Below, one piece after another: positions 51,702 to 59,659 of a DNA stretch of 64,000 bases (positions are counted from its first letter, which is position 1; the number at the start of each line of letters is the position of its first letter). The notes under the pieces were generated by a model, which worked only from the letters and a program-made list of their open reading frames with translations, did not search any database and was not told the origin of the DNA. A program made the translations under genes and the position numbers. Source of the stretch: Novosphingobium sp. TH158 (GTDB lineage: Bacteria; Pseudomonadota; Alphaproteobacteria; Sphingomonadales; Sphingomonadaceae); contig NZ_PKRT01000001.1 in NCBI RefSeq assembly GCF_002855555.1, positions 1,240,001-1,304,000 of the forward strand. Reading direction: 5' to 3'.

Positions 51702-52716
51702 GGCTTTCCCCGGCGTGGAACGGCACGATCTGCGTGCCGTTGGCATCGATCTGGTCCGGCACTGCAACGGCAACCTTTTCCAGCGTCACCTTCGCCTCGT
51801 TCACCGGCAGGCCGTAGAACGCCGGGCCGTTAAGCGAGGCGAATGCCTCGAACCGGTCAAGCGCGCCTTCTTCCTCGAACACGGCGACATAGCTTTCCAG
51901 CGCAAAGGGCGCGTTGAAGATCCCGGCGCAGCCGCAGGCGGATTCCTTTGCCCCCACGGCATGGGGGGCGCTGTCCGTTCCCAGGAAGAACTTGGCGCTG
52001 CCAGAAGTTGCCGCTGCGCGCAGGGCCAGCCGGTGCTTTTCCCGCTTGGCGACGGGCAGGCAGAACATGTGCGGGCGGATGCCGCCCACCAGCATGGCAT
52101 TGCGGTTGATATGGAGATGCTGCGGGGTAATCGTCGCCGCGACATTCGGCCCGCTGCCCTCGACGAAGCGGACGGCTTCCTCGGTGGTCACGTGTTCGAA
52201 CACGACCTTCAGTTCAGGCAGTTCGCGCACCAGCGGCGCCAGTGTGCGTTCGATGAACACGGCCTCGCGGTCGAAGATGTCGACGTGGGCATCGGTCACC
52301 TCGCCATGGACCAGCAGCGGCATGCCAATTGCGGCCATGCGTTCCAGCACGGCGCGGATGTTGGCGACATCGGTGACGCCATGGGCCGATCCGGTGGTGG
52401 CGTGGGCGGGATAGAGCTTTGCCGCCACGAAAACGCCCTCGGCGAAGCCGCGCGCCACCTCGTCCGGGTCGGTCGCGTCCGTGAGGTAAAGGGTCATCAG
52501 CGGCGTGAAGTCCATGCCCGCAGGCAGCGCCGCTTCGATGCGCTGGCGATAGGCGGCAACCCCGGCGCAATCGGTCATCGGCGGGGACAGGTTGGGCATG
52601 ACGATCGCCCGGGCAAACTGCCGCGCGGTATGCGGCAGCACGCCCTGCAGGACGGCGCCATCGCGCAGGTGGACGTGCCAGTCATCGGGGCGGCGGATGG
52701 TGAGTTGCTGCGTCAT
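51679..52716 (-). CDS. pyrC: dihydroorotase, PyrC type
   Basis: 345 residues. H14 and H16 (WHVHLRDG) bind the first metal, K100 ([12 protein letters not shown]) is the carbamylated lysine, and later ligands are in [14 protein letters not shown] and [10 protein letters not shown]. This matches the class II, E. coli-type dihydroorotase that closes carbamoyl aspartate to dihydroorotate in pyrimidine synthesis. GGGGAAG just before the ATG supports the start. It diverges from ygfZ across 38 bases and overlaps rarD at its 3' end. Confidence 0.96.
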   Translation of the reverse strand: MTQQLTIRRPDDWHVHLRDGAVLQGVLPHTARQFARAIVMPNLSPPMTDCAGVAAYRQRIEAALPAGMDFTPLMTLYLTDATDPDEVARGFAEGVFVAAKLYPAHATTGSAHGVTDVANIRAVLERMAAIGMPLLVHGEVTDAHVDIFDREAVFIERTLAPLVRELPELKVVFEHVTTEEAVRFVEGSGPNVAATITPQHLHINRNAMLVGGIRPHMFCLPVAKREKHRLALRAAATSGSAKFFLGTDSAPHAVGAKESACGCAGIFNAPFALESYVAVFEEEGALDRFEAFASLNGPAFYGLPVNEAKVTLEKVAVAVPDQIDANGTQIVPFHAGESLSWRFAG

Positions 52717-52754
52717 GGCTTCCCCTTAGTCACCTCGCACCCTATCTGTCACCC

Positions 52755-53450
52755 ATGACTGCAACGCTTCTGGCAACCCGCGCCGTGATCCGCCTTTCGG
52801 GCGAAGACTGCCGGGGCTTTCTTCAGGGACTTGTCACCAGCGACGTCGGCGGCGCGCTGCCCGTCTGGGCGGCCCTGCTGACCCCGCAGGGCAAGGTGCT
52901 TTTCGATTTTCTCATCTGGGCAGACGGCGATGACCTGCTGCTCGATTGCGAGGCCGATCAGGCAGAGGCGCTGGCGAAACGGCTCTCGCTTTATCGCCTG
53001 CGCCGCCCGATCACCATTGCGCGGGACCCGGCCCAGGCGGTGCACTGGCGCGCCGACGGCGCCGGGAACGATCCGCGCCTGCCCGCACTGGGAACCCGCT
53101 GGATCGGCCCGCCCGAAGGCGAGGCGGCCGATGCGCAGTGGCTTGCCCACCGCCTGTCCCTCGGCGTTTGCGAAGGCCGTGCCGAACTGGCCGACCTGCT
53201 CTGGCTGGAATGCAACGCGGCTGAACTGAACGGCGTCTCGTTCACCAAGGGCTGCTATGTCGGGCAGGAAAACACCGCGCGGATGAACTGGCGGCAGAAG
53301 GTCAACCGCCGCCTGGTGGTCGTGCCCATTGAAGAAAGCGATCCGGCGCGCCGGCGGGTGGCCTACCCGGACCTTGGCCTGGCCGTCGATCACCGGCGCG
53401 TGGACGACATATCCGCCGCCGGTCTGCCGCAGTGGCTTGCAGAGGCCTGA
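52755..53450 (+). CDS. ygfZ: YgfZ/GcvT-domain folate-binding iron-sulfur assembly protein
   Basis: 231 residues. The diagnostic signature KGCYVGQE (K-G-C-Y-x-G-Q-E) lies near 168-175, where the Cys is essential in this family; QGLVTSDV and LTPQGKVLFDFLIW at the N-terminus are typical. YgfZ/IBA57 helps maintain [4Fe-4S] enzymes such as MiaB. It is shorter than E. coli YgfZ (326), as is common in alphaproteobacteria. No Shine-Dalgarno exists; TATCTG (52743-52748) ends six bases before the ATG, so it may be leaderless. Confidence 0.9.
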   Translation: MTATLLATRAVIRLSGEDCRGFLQGLVTSDVGGALPVWAALLTPQGKVLFDFLIWADGDDLLLDCEADQAEALAKRLSLYRLRRPITIARDPAQAVHWRADGAGNDPRLPALGTRWIGPPEGEAADAQWLAHRLSLGVCEGRAELADLLWLECNAAELNGVSFTKGCYVGQENTARMNWRQKVNRRLVVVPIEESDPARRRVAYPDLGLAVDHRRVDDISAAGLPQWLAEA

Positions 53451-53454
53451 GCCG

Positions 53455-54045
53455 CTAGCCCTTGGCCGGCACGATCCCGGCACGTTCGGCGGCTTCCACC
53501 AGCATCTTTTCCGCCTGGTCGCGCGCGGCAGAGGCCGGCAGGCCAAGCGATGCGCTCAGCGCCTCGCCCATCAGGGCATCGCCCAGCGCCATCAGCACCA
53601 GCGTCAGCGTCACCTCGTGCATCGGTTCCACGTCATGGCCGTGAACCTCGTCGATCATGTCGTGGATCGCCTCGACAATCGGGTCGAGCGCGTCCTCGTT
53701 GCCGGAAAGCAGCATCCAGCTGGCCAGTGCGCCCCCGCCTTCCCGGCCGAATGCATCGAAGGTCAGGTCCACCACGCGGCGCAGGCTGCCCACGCCGGTG
53801 CGGGTGGCGATCACCGCTTCGCCGATCGTGGCGCAGATCGTACCGGCAAGATGCTCGGCCAGCGCCTTCTGCAGGCCCGATGCCGAGCCGAAGTGATGCA
53901 GCAGGTTGGCATGGGTGCGGCCGATCCGCGCGGCCACGGCCTTCAGCGTCACGGCTTGCGGCCCTGCCTCGATCAGCAGCGATCGCGCGGCCTCCATCGC
54001 GGCGGTGCGGCTTTCTTCCTGGGTGAGTCTGCGCCTTATTGACAT
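53455..54045 (-). CDS. TetR-family transcriptional regulator
   Basis: 196 residues. The helix-turn-helix is in TLKAVAARIGRTHANLLHHF (about 33-52), typical of TetR; the rest is the ligand-binding dimerisation domain with two Cys-free helical bundles. It reads away from the metal-dependent hydrolase gene. Its start codon overlaps the -35 element of the opposing promoter, so it probably represses both itself and that gene. The ligand is unknown. It ends 4 bases after the convergent ygfZ stop. Confidence 0.9.
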   Translation of the reverse strand: MSIRRRLTQEESRTAAMEAARSLLIEAGPQAVTLKAVAARIGRTHANLLHHFGSASGLQKALAEHLAGTICATIGEAVIATRTGVGSLRRVVDLTFDAFGREGGGALASWMLLSGNEDALDPIVEAIHDMIDEVHGHDVEPMHEVTLTLVLMALGDALMGEALSASLGLPASAARDQAEKMLVEAAERAGIVPAKG

Positions 54046-54066
54046 TATTGTAAGTTAGCCTATGTT
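54039..54066 (+). promoter_or_regulatory. sigma70 promoter for the metal-dependent hydrolase gene
   Basis: TTGACA (54039-54044, consensus) and TATGTT (54061-54066) are separated by 16 bases. The -35 overlaps the tetR start codon. The ATG lies nine bases after the -10, so little or no leader is expected. Confidence 0.65.
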
Positions 54067-54075
54067 CGCGACACC

Positions 54076-54951
54076 ATGAACGCCCGATCGACCATCGAGG
54101 TAGAATCCTCCCCCGCTTCAGGCAAGGCCGCTCCCCTTGGTCACGACATCGTCGTGCGCGACATGCGCTTCAATCGCAAGGGCAAACCCCGGCGCTGGTG
54201 GCTGGGCGGCGATCCGGTGGCCACGGCATGGCACAATGCCCTGTCCGCAACCTTCCCGCGCGGCGAGGCATTCTTCATCGAATCGGTGCGCGCCTTCCGC
54301 GATGGCGCACCGGCCCCGCTGGCAGAGGAAATCCGCAAGTTCATCCAGCAGGAGGTGAACCACAGCCGCGAACACCTGGCGTTCAATCGCGCGGCGGTGG
54401 ATGCCGGTTACGATCTTTCGCGCATCGATGCCCACGTTACCGAGATGCTCGATCTCGCCAAGGGGCGGCCGCCGATCGTCAACCTTGCGGCGACCATGGC
54501 GCTGGAGCATTTCACCGCGATCCTGGCCCACCTGCTGCTGACCAATCCGCAGATCCTCAAGGGCGCGGAGCCGGAGGTCGCCGCGATGTGGCGCTGGCAC
54601 GCCGTGGAAGAGATCGAACACAAGGCCGTTGCCTTCGACACCTTCCTCAACGCCACGAAGGGCTGGCCGCGCCGCCGGCGCTGGCTGCTCAAGAGCATCA
54701 GCATGCTGTCCATCACCCGCCGCTTCGTCTCGCACCGCATCGACGATACGGTGGACCTGCTCGCGCAGGACGGCATCACCGGCTGGAAGGCGCGGCTGCG
54801 CGTCTGGTGGTACGTGTTCGGAGCGCCGGGATACCTGCGCAGGGTATTCCCGGCATGGCTCGCCTATTTCCTGCCCGGCTTCCACCCGTGGAAGCACGAC
54901 GACCGCCACCTGATCCCCGCCGCCGAAGCGGAACTGGGGGCCTTTGCCTGA
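54076..54951 (+). CDS. metal-dependent hydrolase-family protein (PF10118-like), ferritin-like pattern
   Basis: 291 residues, helical. Metal-binding residues recur as E93-x2-H96-x3-H100 (EVNHSREH), E144-H145 and H175-x2-E178-E179-x2-H182 (HAVEEIEH), an arrangement resembling di-iron carboxylate proteins. The family is annotated as predicted metal-dependent hydrolase; its biochemistry is not settled. The last third contains hydrophobic segments (VWWYVFGAPGYLRRVF, WLAYFLPGF) that may associate with the membrane. Control by the divergent TetR gene suggests induction by a hydrophobic small molecule. It lacks a Shine-Dalgarno. Confidence 0.82.
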   Translation: MNARSTIEVESSPASGKAAPLGHDIVVRDMRFNRKGKPRRWWLGGDPVATAWHNALSATFPRGEAFFIESVRAFRDGAPAPLAEEIRKFIQQEVNHSREHLAFNRAAVDAGYDLSRIDAHVTEMLDLAKGRPPIVNLAATMALEHFTAILAHLLLTNPQILKGAEPEVAAMWRWHAVEEIEHKAVAFDTFLNATKGWPRRRRWLLKSISMLSITRRFVSHRIDDTVDLLAQDGITGWKARLRVWWYVFGAPGYLRRVFPAWLAYFLPGFHPWKHDDRHLIPAAEAELGAFA

Positions 54952-54955
54952 ACGA

Positions 54956-55510
54956 TCAGGCGGCTCGCCTTACCGGCAGGTCATCGTCGCAATCGCAGGG
55001 CTCGCCCAGCGCGATCTTGAGGATCGCGGCAGGAGCCACCTGACCACGGGCCAGGCTATAGCGCTCTTCGACCCGACCGGTCGGGCAGAAGCCGGCCTTG
55101 CGAAGTACGCGGCCCGAAGCGGGATTGTCGATGAAATGGGCTGCCGAAAGCTGCCGGTGGCCGATCGCCCGGGAAAGGCTGAGCATGGCGCGAACGGCCT
55201 CGGTGGCAAAGCCCCTGCCCCAGTGCTCGCGCCCGATCCAGCAGTCCAGCTCCGCCGCATCGTAGCCGGGGGTCAGGCCGATGCAGCCGACCAGCCGCAC
55301 ACCCTGCGCGTCGGGAAGGGTAATCAGGAAATGCGGGTGATTGCCATCCTGCCGAAGGGCGGCAAAGTGCTGTGCCGCCTCTTGCGTATAAGGCCAGGGA
55401 ACGCGGCTGAGGTTGCGCACCACCGCCTCGTCCGAGATCTGGGCAAAGATCTCGCTCCAGTCTTCCGGCCAGGCTGGCCGCAGAAACAGCCTTTCACTGC
55501 GCATGAACAT
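54956..55510 (-). CDS. GNAT-family N-acetyltransferase (RimJ/RimL-like)
   Basis: 184 residues from ATG at 55510, with GGAGAG six bases upstream; a second ATG lies two codons later. RSERLFLRPAWPEDWSEIFA is the usual start of the RimJ/RimL group, and CWIGREHWGRGFATEAVRAM is the acetyl-CoA-binding motif (G-x-G-x-A), followed by HFIDNPASGRVLRKAGF. Probably acetylates a protein or small amine; the target is unknown. It converges on the metal-dependent hydrolase gene with four bases between. Confidence 0.88.
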   Translation of the reverse strand: MFMRSERLFLRPAWPEDWSEIFAQISDEAVVRNLSRVPWPYTQEAAQHFAALRQDGNHPHFLITLPDAQGVRLVGCIGLTPGYDAAELDCWIGREHWGRGFATEAVRAMLSLSRAIGHRQLSAAHFIDNPASGRVLRKAGFCPTGRVEERYSLARGQVAPAAILKIALGEPCDCDDDLPVRRAA

Positions 55511-55634
55511 TCGAACTCTCCAACTCGGGCCCCGCAAGACCGGTCTAGCCGGCCCGCATGACAGCGCCATTACGCTTGCGTCGGACAACCGCCGGAATGC
55601 GGCACAAGGTCCGATGCGTGCTGAGGGAGAGACG

Positions 55635-55663
55635 AAAAAAGGGAGACGGGTTGCCCCTCTCCC
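55635..55663 (-). terminator. intrinsic terminator of the rplU-rpmA operon
   Basis: On the minus strand GGGAGAGGGG, a three-base loop and CCCGTCTCCC form a stem with one mismatch, followed directly by TTTTTT (positions 55640-55635). It lies 75 bases after the rpmA stop. Confidence 0.85.
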
Positions 55664-55737
55664 TCTTTTCCTGCCGGCATCGCGATGCACCGGCTGGGGG
55701 CTATCCCGTCAAGGACAGCCCTTTATCGACTGTCCGG

Positions 55738-56004
55738 TTATTCGGCGGCCTGCGCCATGTCGACCGAGACGTATTTGCGGCCGAGCTTGCCATCGTGGAA
55801 TCGCACGCGGCCTTCGGTCAGGGCAAACAGGGTATGGTCCTTGCCCATGCCCACGTTCGCGCCCGGGTACACCTTGGTACCACGCTGACGGATGATGATG
55901 TTGCCGCCGATCACTTCCTGACCGCCGAACTTCTTCACGCCAAGGCGGCGACCGGCTGAGTCGCGACCGTTACGCGAGGAGCCGCCTGCTTTCTTATGTG
56001 CCAT
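55738..56004 (-). CDS. rpmA: 50S ribosomal protein L27
   Basis: 88 residues starting [16 protein letters not shown], with no cleavable N-terminal extension of the Firmicutes type. [20 protein letters not shown] and [19 protein letters not shown] are invariant L27 blocks. The N-terminal tail reaches the peptidyl-transferase centre. It is 20 bases downstream of rplU in the usual order, and is followed by a strong terminator. No obg gene follows within the operon. Confidence 0.98.
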   Translation of the reverse strand: MAHKKAGGSSRNGRDSAGRRLGVKKFGGQEVIGGNIIIRQRGTKVYPGANVGMGKDHTLFALTEGRVRFHDGKLGRKYVSVDMAQAAE

Positions 56005-56024
56005 GGTCTTCTACTCCGGAAATC

Positions 56025-56393
56025 TTATTCGGCTTCGGCGGCGGCTTCGGCCTTGGGCGCAGCCTTCTTGGCAGCAGCCTTCTTGGCGGGAGCATCCGCA
56101 CCGACGGCGGTGATGCGCAGCAGGGTCATCTGCTGGCGGTGGCCGTTCTTGCGACGATAGTTGTGACGACGGCGCTTCTTGAACACCACCACCTTTTCGC
56201 TCTTGGCCTGCGCGATGATCTCGGCCGAAACCACGACGCCCTTGGCATCCTTGATTTCGCCGCCGTCGCCGGCCAGCAGGACGTCGCCCAGGGTGATGGT
56301 CTCACCGGCTTCACCGGCCAGCTTTTCGACTGCGATCTTGTCTCCGGCGGCAACCCGATACTGCTTGCCACCCGTGCGCACGACTGCGAACAT
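56025..56393 (-). CDS. rplU: 50S ribosomal protein L21
   Basis: 122 residues from ATG at 56393 ([14 protein letters not shown] is the family start). [20 protein letters not shown] near residue 75 onward is the rRNA-binding stretch. The C-terminal 20 residues ([17 protein letters not shown]...) are an Ala/Lys-rich tail common in alphaproteobacterial L21. A longer in-frame start upstream lies in the leader and was rejected. A leader of about 120 bases containing a hairpin precedes it. Confidence 0.98.
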   Translation of the reverse strand: MFAVVRTGGKQYRVAAGDKIAVEKLAGEAGETITLGDVLLAGDGGEIKDAKGVVVSAEIIAQAKSEKVVVFKKRRRHNYRRKNGHRQQMTLLRITAVGADAPAKKAAAKKAAPKAEAAAEAE

Positions 56394-56438
56394 GATACCT
56401 GCTTCCAATTCTGTCTGTCTTTTCCACCCCGGTCCACC

Positions 56439-56458
56439 GGCTTCGTCGAATCGAAGCC
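56439..56458 (-). other. hairpin in the rplU-rpmA leader
   Basis: GGCTTCG and CGAAGCC form a perfect 7-bp stem with a six-base loop. It lies about midway between the predicted transcription start (near 56513) and the rplU ATG, where r-protein autoregulatory structures occur in other bacteria. Confidence 0.4.
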
Positions 56459-56519
56459 CGCGCATCCGGCGCGCCGAATCTCCCTGAATTGAGCCAGGGG
56501 GGTCCGCAAGAAGCAGCGC

Positions 56520-56547
56520 CCCTAGTCCAACCGCCCCTGCCTGTCAA
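56520..56547 (-). promoter_or_regulatory. candidate promoter of rplU-rpmA
   Basis: On the minus strand, consensus TTGACA (56547-56542) is followed after 16 bases by CTAGGG (56525-56520). The -10 is poor, but strong -35 and weak -10 elements are common in alphaproteobacteria. Confidence 0.5.
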
Positions 56548-56596
56548 CGCCGGAAGCGGGACTTTCGCTTGGGGCATCGAGGCGGTATGGCAAGGC

Positions 56597-57109
56597 ATGG
56601 CCAAGCCCAACCTGCCCGTCGCCGCCGCTGCACTCAGCGCCTGCCTGCTGCTTTCCGCCTGCGGCGATACGGCAGGCTATCCCTCGCTGGCCCGCCGTCC
56701 GGCAGAACGCATTACCGATGCTCCGCCGCCCCCGCCTGCTCCGGCCGCCACTCCGCAGCCGCTCGATCCGGCGGTAGCGGCGCGGCTCGGCGCGCTTGTC
56801 GAACAGGCGCGCAAGGCGCACGCCGGCTTCATCGCCACCCGTCCGAAGGCAGACCGGCTTTCCGCCGCCGCCAAGGGTGCGGCCGTTGCCAGCGAAGCCT
56901 GGGTCGTGGCGAGCGTTGCCTTGGCGGAACTCGAATCGCGCCGCAGCGAGGCAATGGTCGCGCTGGCAGAGCTTGATTCGCTCTATGCCCGGAATCGAGT
57001 GGACGGCGGCGATGGACTCGCCATCGCCGCCGCCCGCGACCAGGTCACCGCATGGGTCGCCGATGAGGATGCGGCGCTGGCCGAACTGAGAGGTCGCCTG
57101 CGCGACTGA
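56597..57109 (+). CDS. predicted lipoprotein with helical domain
   Basis: 170 residues from ATG at 56597, chosen for the lipobox L19-S-A-C22 (AACLLLSACGD-like). A Pro/Ala linker (about 40-60, APPPPPAPAATPQP-type) leads to a helical region with regular Ala/Leu/Glu spacing (ALVEQARKAHAGFIATRPKA, VASVALAELESRRSEAMVAL), probably a two-helix hairpin or coiled coil in the periplasm. I do not recognise the family. It is divergent from rplU and ends 61 bases before the convergent moaE. Confidence 0.78.
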   Translation: MAKPNLPVAAAALSACLLLSACGDTAGYPSLARRPAERITDAPPPPPAPAATPQPLDPAVAARLGALVEQARKAHAGFIATRPKADRLSAAAKGAAVASEAWVVASVALAELESRRSEAMVALAELDSLYARNRVDGGDGLAIAAARDQVTAWVADEDAALAELRGRLRD

Positions 57110-57170
57110 TCGGTTGATTGCAGGGATAGATTGGAGCACCGCGCCGATCCTTGACCAAGGTCAAAGGCCC

Positions 57171-57617
57171 TCAGCCCCAGCGTGAAAGATCCTGCCGGTC
57201 TTCCTCGCGCGGTTCGATCCAGCGCCAGGTGCCTGCCACCTTCTCGCGCTTCCAGAACCAGGCGCAGCTTTTCAGGTGATCCATGGCAAAATCGGCTGCG
57301 GCGAAGGCATCGCGGCGGTGGCGCGCGGCTGCGGCAACCAGCACGATGGGATCGCCCGGCGCCATTTCGCCCGAGCGGTGAATCATCAGCAGCCCATCAA
57401 GCGCCCAGCGCGACAGGGCCTGCGCGGCAAGGTCTTCCATGCCCGGCAGGGTGAGCGGTTCGTAATGGGATAGCTCCAGCGCCTCGACGCCGCCTCCGTG
57501 CCGCACCTGCCCAAGGAAACTGACCACGCCGCCAGCCTCCGGATGCGCTGCGGTAAAGCGCGCCAGCTCCGACTGGGGGTCGAATGGCCGAAGCAGCAGG
57601 CGAACGTCCGTCGCCAT
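57171..57617 (-). CDS. moaE: molybdopterin synthase large subunit MoaE
   Basis: 148 residues. GVVSFLGQVRHGG at the N-terminus, RHRRDAFAAADFAMDHLKS and WFWKRE (the K-x-WKKE active-site pattern with Lys) are family signatures. With MoaD it inserts two sulfurs into precursor Z to form molybdopterin. It starts one base after the moaD stop. moaC is not in the window. The terminal part (WIEPREEDRQDLSRWG) is a little longer than in E. coli. Confidence 0.95.
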   Translation of the reverse strand: MATDVRLLLRPFDPQSELARFTAAHPEAGGVVSFLGQVRHGGGVEALELSHYEPLTLPGMEDLAAQALSRWALDGLLMIHRSGEMAPGDPIVLVAAAARHRRDAFAAADFAMDHLKSCAWFWKREKVAGTWRWIEPREEDRQDLSRWG

Positions 57618-57618
57618 T

Positions 57619-57861
57619 TCAGCCGCCGCTTACCGGGGGCAGGAATGCCAGTTCATCGCCGGCATCGACGACCACTTCGCCCCGCGGAACAAGCCTGCCG
57701 TTCAGCGCCAGCTTCACCCGCGCATCGCCGAGCGGTTCGGCAAGCGGGGCAGGCAGGCCGATCAGCAGGTCCTCCAGCGATGTGGGGCCTGACAGGGCAA
57801 GATCGAGCGTGCCCGTGCCGACAAGGTCCGCCAGCTTGCCCAGGAATACCAGCCGCACCAT
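57619..57861 (-). CDS. moaD: molybdopterin synthase sulfur carrier subunit MoaD
   Basis: 80 residues with a ubiquitin-like fold ending LAFLPPVSGG; the C-terminal Gly-Gly is thiocarboxylated and inserts into the MoaE active site. VKLALNGRLV followed by DAGDELAFLPP is the MoaD/ThiS pattern. It lies 8 bases after moaA and directly before moaE, so the three form an operon. Confidence 0.95.
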   Translation of the reverse strand: MVRLVFLGKLADLVGTGTLDLALSGPTSLEDLLIGLPAPLAEPLGDARVKLALNGRLVPRGEVVVDAGDELAFLPPVSGG

Positions 57862-57869
57862 CGCCCGGA

Positions 57870-58874
57870 CTACCCCCCGGTCGTCGACATGTGCCGCGCC
57901 AGCGCCGGTGCGCCGCCGGGTGCATCGATACGGAAATGGTGGCGTTCAGGCTTGATCCGCATGGCCATGTCCAGTGCCGCATCCAATGCAGCCTCCGGAT
58001 CGGCGGAGCGCAGCGCGGCGCGCAGGTCCACCCGCTCGCCGCCGCCAAGGCAGGGATAGAGCTGGCCCGTTGCCGTTACCCGGATGCGGTTGCAGCCCTC
58101 GCAGAAATTGTTGGTCAGCGGGGTAATCAGTCCGAGCCTGCCGCCCGTTTCCGCCACGTCGAAATAGCGCGCCGGCCCGCCCGTGCGGTGATCGCTGGGG
58201 GTGAGTGTGAAGTCGCCTTCCAGCTTCGAGCGGACCTCGGAGAGCGGCAGGTAATGATCGAAGCGATCCTCCTCCACCTCGCCCAGCGGCATGACTTCGA
58301 TCAGGGTCAGGTCCATGCCCTTGCCGTGCGCCCATTCGACCAGCGCGGGGATCTCGTCCTCGTTGATGCCTTTCAGGGCCACGGTGTTGAGCTTGACCCT
58401 GAGCCCCGCCGCCTGCGCCGCCGCGATGCCTTCCAGCACCTGCGGCAGCAGGTCGCGCCGGGCAAGGCGGGCGAAGCTATCGCGATCCAGCGTGTCGAGC
58501 GAAATGTTGATCCGCCGCACACCGGCCGCGGCAATATCGTCTGCATGGGCGGCGAGCTGGGTGGCGTTGGTGGTGAGCGTCAGCTCTTCGAGCCCGTCGC
58601 CCAGCTTGCGGCCCAGCGCGCGGACCAGCTCGATCATGTCGCGCCGCACCAGCGGCTCGCCGCCAGTCAGCCGGATCTTGGTGATGCCGCGGTCAATGAA
58701 GCCGAGCGCCATGCGGTGCAGTTCTTCGAGGCTGAGCACCTCTGCCTTGGGCAGGAAGCTCATCCGTTCGGGCATGCAATAGCCGCAACGCAGGTCGCAA
58801 CGATCGGTAACCGACAGGCGGAGGTACGTGATCCGCCGGGCAAACTGGTCAAGAAGGGGGCGGCTGGTGCTCAC
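57870..58874 (-). CDS. moaA: GTP 3',8-cyclase MoaA
   Basis: 334 residues from GTG at 58874. The radical-SAM cluster ligands are C26-x3-C30-x2-C33 (CDLRCGYC), the second cluster is bound by C258, C261 and C275 (FCEGCNRIR, YPCLGG), and the chain ends in the Gly-Gly tail (STTGG) needed for activity. It converts GTP to 3',8-cyclo-GTP, the first step of molybdenum cofactor synthesis. It is first of moaA-moaD-moaE and follows the small SDR-like gene by 4 bases. Confidence 0.96.
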   Translation of the reverse strand: MSTSRPLLDQFARRITYLRLSVTDRCDLRCGYCMPERMSFLPKAEVLSLEELHRMALGFIDRGITKIRLTGGEPLVRRDMIELVRALGRKLGDGLEELTLTTNATQLAAHADDIAAAGVRRINISLDTLDRDSFARLARRDLLPQVLEGIAAAQAAGLRVKLNTVALKGINEDEIPALVEWAHGKGMDLTLIEVMPLGEVEEDRFDHYLPLSEVRSKLEGDFTLTPSDHRTGGPARYFDVAETGGRLGLITPLTNNFCEGCNRIRVTATGQLYPCLGGGERVDLRAALRSADPEAALDAALDMAMRIKPERHHFRIDAPGGAPALARHMSTTGG

Positions 58875-58878
58875 GCCG

Positions 58879-59202
58879 CTATTCTATCACCTTGCCTGCC
58901 CCGGCGCTATCCAGCGCAAGGTATTGCCCGGTCACGCCATCTGCCGCTGCGAGGTAGGCCAGCGCGGCTTCGATCGCCGATTCGTCATCGCTGGCAATCG
59001 CATTGATTCGCCGCGGCGCCAGTTCGCGCGCCAGCGACTGCACGGCGGCGCGGCGCCAGGCGGTGTGGGTATGGTCTGCGGGAGCAAACAGGAAGGTCAC
59101 AACCGGATCGGCCATGCTGCGAAGGCGCGGCAGCTCGGCTGCATGAAAAGCGCTTGCCGCATCGAGCGCCCCGTCCGGCAAAGGCCCGATGCGCACCAGC
59201 AT
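58879..59202 (-). CDS. truncated SDR-like protein without cofactor loop or catalytic Tyr-Lys
   Basis: 107 residues. The stretch WRRAAVQSLARELAPRRINA resembles the helix after the SDR active site, and AALAYLAAADGVTGQYLALD resembles the SDR C-terminal strand, but there is no TGxxxGxG loop, no NNAG and no YxxxK. It therefore appears to be a shrunken SDR relative that cannot use the usual chemistry. It starts one base before the folB stop codon region and ends just before moaA, with normal codon use, so it is probably expressed rather than decaying. An SDR next to folB recalls pteridine reductase FolM, but that is inference. Confidence 0.65.
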   Translation of the reverse strand: MLVRIGPLPDGALDAASAFHAAELPRLRSMADPVVTFLFAPADHTHTAWRRAAVQSLARELAPRRINAIASDDESAIEAALAYLAAADGVTGQYLALDSAGAGKVIE

Positions 59203-59203
59203 G

Positions 59204-59575
59204 TCAGCGACGCTCTCGCGTCAGCGTCATGCCGATGTCCTCGCCATTCTCGCTGATCGCCAGCTTGACGATCTTCACCGTCACCGCCTCCACCCGGTCA
59301 TCCTGCAGCAGCAGGGTTTCGCAGATGTGATCGGCCACGGCCTCGATCAGCTTGAAGTGCACGCCCTGCGGCAGCGCCTCGGTCGCAGCGGCCTTCAGGT
59401 CCATGTAGTTCTTGCTGGCCGAAAGCGGGGTATCGGGTTCGAAGCGCGCAGGCACCTTCATGCGCACCTGGATGGTGATGCGCAGGGGCTGCGGGCGGCC
59501 GGTTTCCTCAGAATAGATGCCGGTCAGGACATCGTGTTCAAGGTTGGCGACTTCAAGGATGAGGCTGTCTGCCAT
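59204..59575 (-). CDS. folB: dihydroneopterin aldolase FolB-like
   Basis: 123 residues from ATG at 59575. The T-fold pattern is clear: LILEVANLEHDVLTGIYSEE at the start, then the strand with YMDLKAAATEAL and HFKLIEAVADHICETLL, then VTVKIVKLAISEN. The active-site Glu (FKLIEAVAD) and Lys (VKIVKLA) are present. It makes 6-hydroxymethyl-dihydropterin in folate synthesis, or is a FolX-type epimerase; the two are hard to separate by eye. Divergent from mgtC and upstream of the truncated SDR and moa genes. Confidence 0.85.
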   Translation of the reverse strand: MADSLILEVANLEHDVLTGIYSEETGRPQPLRITIQVRMKVPARFEPDTPLSASKNYMDLKAAATEALPQGVHFKLIEAVADHICETLLLQDDRVEAVTVKIVKLAISENGEDIGMTLTRERR

Positions 59576-59659
59576 GCGCGGCGCGATGGCATGGCCGCCC
59601 CCGCCTGTCCAGTCCGCGTATTCACGGCACAAATCCGGCCCGCCAATTGTTGAACCGCC

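Noticed and set aside
57171..58874. Missing moaC as evidence of an incomplete molybdenum cofactor pathway
   Set aside because: moaC is often located apart from moaADE in alphaproteobacteria, so its absence from this window says nothing about the genome.
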